From a bacterium (lineage in GTDB: Bacteria > Patescibacteria > Microgenomatia > Levybacterales > GWA1-39-11), in NCBI GenBank assembly GCA_021825285.1, contig JAKAHW010000080.1, positions 1-5,060 of the forward strand: a stretch of DNA of 5,060 nt. The letters run 5' to 3'. The notes beneath the pieces were generated by a model that had not been told where the DNA came from, did no database searches, and worked only from the letters and a program-made list of their open reading frames with translations. A program made the position numbers and the translations under genes. Positions 1 through 5,060 of the stretch are shown piece by piece. Position 1 is the stretch's first letter. Each line of letters starts with the position of its first letter.

Positions 1-506
1 AATCTTTTAATTTGAAAACTTATGAATGCTTTCGTATAAGGTTTTGCAATCTTTTTTAAATAATCCTCGTATAGTAAATACTCTATATTTTCTGTCCCAA
101 GAATTTGTTTTGATCCAAGATCTTTAATTTTCCGACTGATATAAAAACCCGTGTAAGAAGACTCAAAATGAACGACATCAATTTTTTCTTCACGAATAAT
201 GTCAAACATCTGATCTTCCGCTTTCTTCTCGTAGTACAAATTTTTAAAGACAGAACCAGAAGAAAATGTTGCGCTTATTATCGTTTTTGGGCTTTTTAAT
301 TTTTTCCTTTTATAGATAAAAACTTTCCTGACGCCTATTTTTTTTAATTCTTCGATGTAGCTTTGGTCGAATCCATCCCTAACAAATGAGAATAAAAAAA
401 TGTTGCTTTGGGAGGATGTGCTTTTTATCAGATTGTACGCTCTATTTTTCCCTCCGGAATTTGTTGGATATGGAAAATCGTAAGTTACAAAAAGAATATT
501 TTTCAT
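1..506 (-). CDS. Glycosyltransferase family 4 (GT-B fold), N-terminal part, cut by the window edge
   Basis: The ATG at 506-504 opens a frame that runs off the window at position 1 without a stop, giving 168 residues of an incomplete protein. The N-terminus (MKNILFVTYDFPYPTNSGGK) is the usual opening of GT4 enzymes: a beta strand, then a Pro-rich loop ending in Gly18-Gly19 followed by Lys20 and Arg22, which in this family lies near the donor/acceptor cleft. Residues 101-117 (FDIIREEKIDVVHFESS) and 137-146 (GTENIEYLLY) match the family pattern of a predicted strand reporting a location, then an acceptor-side 'hN.E' loop. There is no signal peptide or membrane segment, so it should act at the cytoplasmic face with a nucleotide-sugar donor. 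The C-terminal donor-binding Rossmann domain with the E-x7-E motif would lie outside the window, so sugar specificity cannot be read. The start overlaps the stop of the family 39 gene upstream by ATGA, which supports both the start choice and co-translation. The family call is fairly sure; substrate is unknown. Confidence 0.82.
   Translation of the reverse strand, partial: MKNILFVTYDFPYPTNSGGKNRAYNLIKSTSSQSNIFLFSFVRDGFDQSYIEELKKIGVRKVFIYKRKKLKSPKTIISATFSSGSVFKNLYYEKKAEDQMFDIIREEKIDVVHFESSYTGFYISRKIKDLGSKQILGTENIEYLLYEDYLKKIAKPYTKAFISFQIKR
503..506 (-). other. ATGA stop/start overlap coupling the GT39 and GT4 genes
   Basis: On the minus strand the ATG of the GT4 gene (506-504) shares bases with the TGA stop of the GT39 gene (505-503). 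No purine-rich Shine-Dalgarno stretch is visible just upstream of the ATG. Terminating ribosomes probably restart here, which would tie the amounts of the two proteins together. The overlap is seen directly; coupling is inferred. Confidence 0.8.
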
Positions 507-1945
507 TTAAGCTTCAGGATAAGATACGAAGACGAAGACGCCACCCGCTTATACATTTTCCCAAAACCTTGAAAGTCGCTTTGTGTCGGATTTTCAATAA
601 CCATATATGAAGCTCCCATATTAATCATCTCTTCTATTGGCCTATCTATAACCGGCCATCCAAAATGCTCCGTATTGTTAAGAAAAGTTGTGTCACCTTT
701 ATAGGGAGCAATTATTTTTGCGTCTTTGGGAATTAGTGTCTTGGCCATTCTTCCTGCCTCAACCATTCCCCTATTATTTATATTGAAGTAATCTCGAACA
801 TAAAACCAGGAAAAACTTAGCATGAATATTATTGCTGTTGATAGTAAAAAAATGCCGGTTATAAAATTTGTAGATTTTATTTTAAATGAGAGCAAATAAT
901 CCGCTCCTCTTCCCATGAAAATTGCAAGAGAAGGAATAATTAATATTTGATAATAATCGTGCTGTACATTACCGCGTGCAAAAACGGTTATGTAAACCAG
1001 AGATGAAACAAGAAAAAGTAAGAAAAATAAATAATACTTTTCTGTTTCTTTTTTTAATAGACCAAGAAATAAAATTGGTAATCCGAAATAGCCTAAAATC
1101 AACTTTGAGATTCTTTCTGCAAAAATCCAATAAAAAAAGGATCCCTTGAACCTTATGTTGCCCTGGTTAAAGAGCCATCCGGAAAAAGGAATACCTTGCG
1201 GGTACTGAAGCATCCAAATTCTCCAAAAAACCAAGGGAGCTAACGAAATTATCAAAAACAACCAAAGCTGCCATTTTTTTAAAAACCAAAAACCGTATTC
1301 TTTCCACACAAGATAGAGCATGGGCAACGTAAAAAAAAGCGCGTATGGTTTCAATAAAAACGCTGAAGCCGTAAATAACCAGGCAAGAAAACAAAGGCAA
1401 ACATTTGTGTAAGATTTTTTTGGTTTTTTCTCTATCCATAGGCCGAAAAAATATATACCTGCCAGACTCGCCATAACCATCATCTCATCCGGAAGTATTG
1501 CTCTCCCAAAATAAATAGAAAAAGGAAGGAACATAAAGAAAAATGCAGAAAACAAAGCAGCATTTAAACTGAAATATTTTTTAACAATAAGAAACAGGAA
1601 AATACTACTTACCAAAGAGGAAATTATAGATACTACCCTTCCCCATTCCTCAAGAGTTAATGATTTGGAAAGGTCAAACAATCCGGCTTGAAAAATATTA
1701 TAAATAGGAAATTCTACGAACCTGTATCCTTGGGGGTTTTCTTTGTCTGTCTGAATCTTGGAAATATCATAATACCGAGGGTGTAACAAATCAAATCCTC
1801 TCTCAATATATATTCTTGATACTGCTGATGTATCCGATTGCCTCCATGAATGCCAGTCTGCAACCGGACCATCAAAACGGTACAAACGAACTATAAATCC
1901 TCCCAAAAGTATCAGCGCCAAAAATAAGTATTGTAGTTTTCTCAT
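503..1945 (-). CDS. Family 39 glycosyltransferase, PMT/ArnT-like GT-C membrane enzyme
   Basis: A complete 480-residue integral membrane protein. It opens with a signal-anchor-like helix (about residues 5-22), then a large first extracytoplasmic loop carrying FDGPVADWHSWRQSDTSAVS (24-43). In PMT/ArnT-type enzymes an acidic residue in this loop is the catalytic base; Asp30 is the best candidate here, with Asp38 second. A second loop has FGRAILPDE (146-154), the typical 'aR.a.pD' motif. About ten further hydrophobic helices run to residue 381. HDYYQILIIP (329-338) matches the conserved 'YY.....P' loop and helix. The last 95 residues (386-480) are mostly soluble and should face the outside. The family moves a sugar from a polyprenyl phosphate to a lipid, glycan or protein acceptor; which one cannot be told here. 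Start: the ATG at 1945 gives a correctly placed first helix; the site before it (TTAGAATAATTGA) has no convincing Shine-Dalgarno. It sits 37 nt after the TMTC-like gene and overlaps the GT4 gene by four bases. Confidence 0.87.
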   Translation of the reverse strand: MRKLQYLFLALILLGGFIVRLYRFDGPVADWHSWRQSDTSAVSRIYIERGFDLLHPRYYDISKIQTDKENPQGYRFVEFPIYNIFQAGLFDLSKSLTLEEWGRVVSIISSLVSSIFLFLIVKKYFSLNAALFSAFFFMFLPFSIYFGRAILPDEMMVMASLAGIYFFGLWIEKKPKKSYTNVCLCFLAWLFTASAFLLKPYALFFTLPMLYLVWKEYGFWFLKKWQLWLFLIISLAPLVFWRIWMLQYPQGIPFSGWLFNQGNIRFKGSFFYWIFAERISKLILGYFGLPILFLGLLKKETEKYYLFFLLFLVSSLVYITVFARGNVQHDYYQILIIPSLAIFMGRGADYLLSFKIKSTNFITGIFLLSTAIIFMLSFSWFYVRDYFNINNRGMVEAGRMAKTLIPKDAKIIAPYKGDTTFLNNTEHFGWPVIDRPIEEMINMGASYMVIENPTQSDFQGFGKMYKRVASSSSYLILKLK

Positions 1946-1982
1946 TCAATTATTCTAATCAATTTTGGCCCTATTATCAAAC
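1946..1982. other. 37-nt intergenic gap, the only real spacer in the window
   Basis: This AT-rich gap separates the TAG stop of the TMTC-like gene from the ATG of the GT39 gene. I see no hairpin followed by a T-run and no convincing -35/-10 pair, so transcription probably reads through. A weak internal promoter cannot be excluded in DNA this AT-rich. Confidence 0.5.
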
Positions 1983-3428
1983 CTATTGTTTAAATTTTGT
2001 AATTTCAAAATTTGAACCGTATTCTAAAACATAAGGTTTTTTTGCCTCCGCAAATGAATTTACCTGGTAAACTTTTATCGAATTATCCTTATATACAGAC
2101 CATACAGCATCTTCAAGGCCTACGGGGAAAACATAAGCTTGCCCATATTTTATAGGAACATTTACAAAATACAGGCTCGAATTTTTCGGTAACAAAGGGA
2201 AATTTGTTTTTAAATATAAAACAGTGCTGTTTGTAATCTTGGATGCTTTGATCCAATGATACTCTATTTGCTTAAACTCTTTATAAAACCAAATGCTGGA
2301 AACAATTATAATTAAGCAATACACAATAAGACCGCCTGGATTTTTTAACTTTGATAAAACGTATCGTTCTAATAATGCCAATGTTGTGAGAATAAAACCA
2401 AAAGAGGAAAGATATAAATACCTATCCGTAATATTTCCTAAACCCAAGAATGGAAGAAGAGCGACAAAGGCAAAATAAAGTCCAAAGACCTCAAAGCTAT
2501 ACTTTTGAAACAATTTGTAAAACTCTTTTCGTTTTAAAAAAAATAAAAACAAACAAAACAAACCAATAATAGAAATGGGAATTGTATAATTTTTTAAGGA
2601 AACGCGAAGCAAAGAATAAATCGAAATTGAATTTGAGCCAAACAGAAACATAAAAATATATCCAAAGAAATTCCCGACAAAGTTTGGGATTAATTTTATA
2701 AAATTGTAATTATAATCTCCGGAAAAGCCTGCAGAACCGGCAATAGTTCTCAGGTTTAGATACAAGACAGAGACTAAAAAATAAGGAATATAAAACTTAA
2801 GATTTATCCAAACTTTCTTTGAAAGCAAAAGATCAACTAAGGGAATTAAAAGAAAAATTATAGCCGCTCCTTCATAAGAAAAAACTGCTAATAGAGAAAT
2901 AAAAATTGAAACAATAAGATAAAAAATATTCTTCTTGGTTTTAAACAAAAAATAAAAAACCAATGACCAAAGAACAAAAAGGGACGAGAGAGTTATTGAA
3001 AAAGTTGAAAACCAAAAAATGTTTTGCTCATGAACTGGAGTCAATGCAAAAAATAAAGCTCCCAAAAATGCCAAACTCTTCTTTTTAAAAATGCTATTAA
3101 AAACTAAGAGAACCAATAACGAAATGGTGTAGTGCAAAGAAATACTTATTAAATGATATCCTAGTGGTTGGTATGCAAAAATTTTAAATGCAAAAAATAT
3201 CAGCAGCTTATCGATAGGTCTATAGAAAAAACCGGAAGAATCATAAAAGTTTTTTATTAAAATAGATGCATTCGAACCGGACGCCCACCTCAACCATGTA
3301 AAGTCGTCTGCGATAAAATAATTATTAATTGAATCCTTAAAGAAGATTACAAGAATAATAAAAATAGAAATCGCAGCAAAAATCCCAAAAAAGAAATTAC
3401 GCCCAAACAACTTTGAAAGCTTGTCCAT
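1983..3428 (-). CDS. Polytopic GT-C-like membrane protein related to TMTC/PMT mannosyltransferases, with a C-terminal extracytoplasmic module
   Basis: A complete 481-residue protein with about a dozen hydrophobic helices between residues 12 and 381. Several motifs match the order seen in the membrane half of eukaryotic TMTC (GT105) proteins and their bacterial relatives: an acidic pair in the first outer loop (FIADDFTWL, Asp41-Asp42, the likely catalytic acids); FFYRP (67-71); GYHLISISLHY (90-100); LTPVHEQNIFWFS (129-141); and DRYLYLSSFGF (335-345). TMTC proteins continue into TPR repeats, but this protein ends in about 100 soluble residues with LYFVNVP (419-425) and VFPVGLEDAVW (433-443). 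That module is shared with the partial gene at 4266-5060. The likely role is transfer of a sugar from a polyprenyl-phosphate carrier on the outer membrane face; acceptor and sugar are unknown. The ATG at 3428 is preferred because it gives a short Lys/Arg-containing N-terminus before the first helix, although it overlaps the GT2 gene by 32 nt and has no visible Shine-Dalgarno. It could instead be a non-catalytic GT-C-fold protein. Confidence 0.75.
   Translation of the reverse strand: MDKLSKLFGRNFFFGIFAAISIFIILVIFFKDSINNYFIADDFTWLRWASGSNASILIKNFYDSSGFFYRPIDKLLIFFAFKIFAYQPLGYHLISISLHYTISLLVLLVFNSIFKKKSLAFLGALFFALTPVHEQNIFWFSTFSITLSSLFVLWSLVFYFLFKTKKNIFYLIVSIFISLLAVFSYEGAAIIFLLIPLVDLLLSKKVWINLKFYIPYFLVSVLYLNLRTIAGSAGFSGDYNYNFIKLIPNFVGNFFGYIFMFLFGSNSISIYSLLRVSLKNYTIPISIIGLFCLFLFFLKRKEFYKLFQKYSFEVFGLYFAFVALLPFLGLGNITDRYLYLSSFGFILTTLALLERYVLSKLKNPGGLIVYCLIIIVSSIWFYKEFKQIEYHWIKASKITNSTVLYLKTNFPLLPKNSSLYFVNVPIKYGQAYVFPVGLEDAVWSVYKDNSIKVYQVNSFAEAKKPYVLEYGSNFEITKFKQ
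3397..3428 (-). other. 32-nt out-of-frame overlap of the GT2 3' end with the TMTC-like 5' end
   Basis: The last ten codons and stop of the GT2 gene are shared, in another frame, with the first residues of the TMTC-like protein. I see no in-frame ATG close downstream that would remove the overlap and still keep the first membrane helix of the TMTC-like protein intact. Overlaps this long are less usual than ATGA and imply tight co-translation if the start is correct. Confidence 0.65.
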
Positions 3429-4263
3429 AAGTATTTTTTAAATATTCGTTATTAGTTACTTTCCCGATCAAAAATAAAATTGCCGCTTTGAAACCAAGGA
3501 TAAGTTTGACAAAAAACAAGGCAATTTTACCCATATGTTTATTTTGGAAATAAATTAATCCCTTATAAATATTCAAAACTGCAAAAGTTCGGTTTGAACT
3601 TCCCTGCCCAAGATGCTGAAGCGTTGCAAGAGGACTGAAAATAATTATTAGACCCTCCATTTTTACCCTAAAACATAATTCGCTATCTTCCACGTACATA
3701 AAAATCTTGTCATCAAATCCGTTTATTTTCTGAAATAAATCTCGTCTTATTGCCAAAAATGCTCCGCTTACGAAATCTACTTCTCTTTTTTTGCTAGGCG
3801 CAAATCTCACACCAAACTTCTCTTCAAGACCCAATGAAAGAAGCAGTGTATTAAAAGGTGTATAAAATTTCCCGCATGAAAGTTCTCTTTTTCCGTCATA
3901 TGATAAAATTTTTCCTCCCACCACACCTAACTGTTTGTCATCAAATTCTTTAATCATTTCAAACAAATCTCCTTCGACAAACCTAGCATCAGGATTTATG
4001 AATACGAGAACGTCATTGCTTGCTTTTTGAGCAGCTAAATTATTTCCTTTTGCAAATCCAAAATTTCCTCCGTTTTCGACAAACTTTGCAAAATTATATT
4101 TTTCAGTGATTTTTTTTGTATCATCTTTTGAATCATTGTCGCCTACAATAATTTCAAGTTCTCCGTTTGTTATCTTTTCTTGAAATTTTGCTTTTAAACT
4201 TTCTAAAAGAGGCCCGATAAATTTTTCTGAATTATATGTGAGAATTACAATTGAAGCTTTCAT
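3397..4263 (-). CDS. Family 2 glycosyltransferase (GT-A fold, rhamnosyltransferase-like)
   Basis: A complete 288-residue enzyme with the full set of GT2 landmarks: ASIVILTYNS (3-12) as the opening strand; IIVGDNDSKDDT (38-49), whose Asp residues bind the nucleotide; NGGNFGFAKGNN (64-75); VLVFINPDAR (85-94), where NPDAR stands in the DxD metal-binding position; DFVSGAFLAIRR (163-174); and GFDDKIFMYVEDSELCFR (182-199), whose Glu192-Asp193 is the usual place of the catalytic base. HLGQGSS (217-223) follows. This pattern is common to WbbL/RfbF-like rhamnosyl- and other deoxysugar transferases of cell-surface polysaccharide pathways, but the sugar cannot be assigned. A hydrophobic stretch near 247-266 probably rests on or in the cytoplasmic membrane. 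Start choice: the ATG at 4263 places the conserved first strand right at the N-terminus as in the family. A TTG two codons upstream (4269) is possible and would overlap the preceding stop as TTGA. It follows the upstream gene by two bases, so it is surely co-transcribed with it. Confidence 0.93.
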   Translation of the reverse strand: MKASIVILTYNSEKFIGPLLESLKAKFQEKITNGELEIIVGDNDSKDDTKKITEKYNFAKFVENGGNFGFAKGNNLAAQKASNDVLVFINPDARFVEGDLFEMIKEFDDKQLGVVGGKILSYDGKRELSCGKFYTPFNTLLLSLGLEEKFGVRFAPSKKREVDFVSGAFLAIRRDLFQKINGFDDKIFMYVEDSELCFRVKMEGLIIIFSPLATLQHLGQGSSNRTFAVLNIYKGLIYFQNKHMGKIALFFVKLILGFKAAILFLIGKVTNNEYLKNTYGQAFKVVWA

Positions 4264-4265
4264 TA

Positions 4266-5060
4266 TCAATAACCATATTTACCATAGGGCCTAAGATTTT
4301 TACGCTCGACTTCGCTTACTCCACCATCATCGTGAAACTTAAATACCCTTTTTGCAGGATTATTTCCTGCTTTTGAAAGTGCTTCACTGACCGAACCCAC
4401 TTCATAAACCTTCAAGTCCCTGTTTTTAAAAGCGAACCATAATGCATCTGTCAGGCCGGTCGGAAATACGGTAGCGCTTCCATAGGTTTTAGGAACGTCT
4501 AAAAAGTAAAATTCGACAGGTTCAGTTGACCAATAATCAGAATAAAGAGAATCAATTGATACATAAAAGTTTTTCACTTTTTCTCCTGCTCCATGCCAAT
4601 CCATATATGACTGCTGGAGTTGAATAATATTGAACAATCCGAAAACCGCAACCAAAACAACTAATACGCCCAAACCAATATCTTTTCCAAATGCCAAAAC
4701 ATAACCGTAAAGCTTTTTTATAAATACAACCAATATCATGATTATTCCCATCGAAGCAAGGTAGCTATAAGAGGGAGAAAATCTTTCGATAAAAAGAAAT
4801 GGTATTAAGCTTATTGCGAAAAACAAAATCCCAAAATTCCAAATTCTTTTTTCTTCTTTATCTATGTGTTTTGTAACAAAAACAAAGGCGAGAAGAAGTA
4901 ATACAAGCATCACAATCGAGAGTATTATGCTCAAAACTATATTTCCGGAAAACAATCTCTCAAGAAATCTATAAAAAGGAATTGATACTGATCCAAAAAT
5001 TGTGGTAAGGATATACCCGAAAAAGTTCACCACAATGTTTATTGGCAATCTGAAATAATT
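4266..5060 (-). CDS. C-terminal part of a TMTC-like polytopic membrane protein, paralogue of the gene at 1983-3428; start outside the window
   Basis: The frame is open to the window edge (first codons read N-Y-F-R-L-P-I-N), leaving 264 residues of an incomplete protein. The TTG at 5048 should not be taken as its start, because the residues upstream of it already align with the paralogue (NYFRLPIN against NFIKLIPN). From the edge it matches residues 242 onward of the complete TMTC-like protein: NFFGY, then LIPFL, then YSYLASMG against YLYLSSFG. About five hydrophobic helices are followed by an extracytoplasmic module with YFLDVPKTYG and VFPTGLTDALW. By hand, 21 of 39 residues are identical from VPKTYG to SEA. 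It differs in lacking the Asp-Arg pair before the YxYL motif (Pro-Ser here) and in carrying a charged, Gly/Tyr-rich tail of about 25 residues ending KYGY. It is probably a second GT-C-type enzyme of the same pathway; the catalytic N-terminal loop cannot be seen. TGA stop at 4268-4266. Confidence 0.78.
   Translation of the reverse strand, partial: NYFRLPINIVVNFFGYILTTIFGSVSIPFYRFLERLFSGNIVLSIILSIVMLVLLLLAFVFVTKHIDKEEKRIWNFGILFFAISLIPFLFIERFSPSYSYLASMGIIMILVVFIKKLYGYVLAFGKDIGLGVLVVLVAVFGLFNIIQLQQSYMDWHGAGEKVKNFYVSIDSLYSDYWSTEPVEFYFLDVPKTYGSATVFPTGLTDALWFAFKNRDLKVYEVGSVSEALSKAGNNPAKRVFKFHDDGGVSEVERKNLRPYGKYGY

Larger units (their letters stand above)
1..5060 (-). other. Single-direction glycosyltransferase operon, both ends outside the window
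   Basis: All five genes face the same way with junctions of +2, -32, +37 and -4 nt, and no terminator-like hairpin with a T-tract is visible between them. The content (GT-C, GT2, GT-C, GT39, GT4) is that of a surface glycan or protein glycosylation cluster. Flippase, polymerase, nucleotide-sugar synthesis and polyprenyl-phosphate sugar synthase genes are not in the window, so the final product cannot be named. Confidence 0.7.

Noticed and set aside
527..541. Short GAAGAC tandem repeat near the 3' end of the GT39 gene
   Set aside because: Barely two units long, encoding a run of four serines with alternating TCT/TCG codons; too short to call a repeat element or phase-variable tract.
386..610. 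Plus-strand open frame of 74 codons across the GT39/GT4 junction
   Set aside because: It lies antisense to two well-supported genes, has a basic low-complexity translation and shows no domain; a shadow frame.
1167..1439. Minus-strand 90-codon frame inside the GT39 gene
   Set aside because: It is fully inside a clear membrane enzyme in another frame, and its hydrophobic look is a by-product of the AT-rich helix codons.
1992..2013. Inverted repeat AAATTTTG / CAAAATTT with a 6-nt loop near the end of the TMTC-like gene
   Set aside because: The 8-bp stem is almost all A/T, lies inside the coding region before the stop and is not followed by a T-tract on the transcribed strand; weak as a terminator and expected by chance in AT-rich DNA.
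2293..2478. Plus-strand 61-codon frame opposite the TMTC-like gene
   Set aside because: It is antisense to a gene with conserved motifs and has no recognisable features.
4266..4269. TTG at 4269 as the start of the GT2 gene
   Set aside because: It would give a TTGA overlap with the upstream stop, but the ATG two codons later puts the family's first strand directly at the N-terminus and is the stronger codon; kept only as an alternative.
1..5060. Possible CRISPR, toxin-antitoxin, phage or other defence system in the window
   Set aside because: All sequence is accounted for by glycosyltransferase-type genes; there are no direct repeat arrays, nucleases, helicases or transposases.

Overview
The window is AT-rich DNA (roughly one third G+C by eye). 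Every gene in it lies on the minus strand, so the operon reads from position 5060 down to 1. There are five genes: three complete ones in the middle, and one cut by each edge of the window. All five are glycosyltransferases or glycosyltransferase-like membrane proteins. The tight packing, Lys/Phe/Ile-rich proteins and the style of the GT-C enzymes (for example HSWRQxDT in the family 39 protein) suggest a Patescibacteria (Candidate Phyla Radiation) genome, perhaps from the Microgenomates side. This is an impression from protein style; there is no rRNA or other marker gene to test it. TGA is a normal stop here, so nothing points to the recoded Gracilibacteria/Absconditabacteria.

Layout in transcription order: (A) 5060-4266, the C-terminal 264 residues of a polytopic membrane protein whose start is outside the window; (B) 4263-3397, a complete family 2 glycosyltransferase; (C) 3428-1983, a complete 481-residue polytopic protein resembling the membrane part of TMTC/PMT-type GT-C mannosyltransferases; (D) 1945-503, a complete 480-residue family 39 (PMT/ArnT-like) GT-C enzyme; (E) 506-1, the N-terminal 168 residues of a family 4 (GT-B) glycosyltransferase. 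Junctions are A/B 2 nt apart (or a TTGA overlap), B/C a 32-nt overlap, C/D a 37-nt gap and D/E an ATGA overlap. This is a single-transcript arrangement. I see no promoter, terminator, RNA gene, mobile element or CRISPR array.

A working model, by inference: the cytoplasmic-face enzymes (B and E) use nucleotide sugars to build or extend a lipid-linked glycan. The GT-C enzymes (C, D and probably A) use polyprenyl-phosphate sugars on the outer face to decorate a surface glycan or secreted proteins.

The most interesting observation is that A and C are clear paralogues on either side of B. They share the last membrane segments and a C-terminal extracytoplasmic module with a conserved VFPxGLxDAxW signature, and A has lost an Asp-Arg pair that C keeps. 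The module takes the place of the TPR repeats found in eukaryotic TMTC proteins. I do not recognise it as a named domain.
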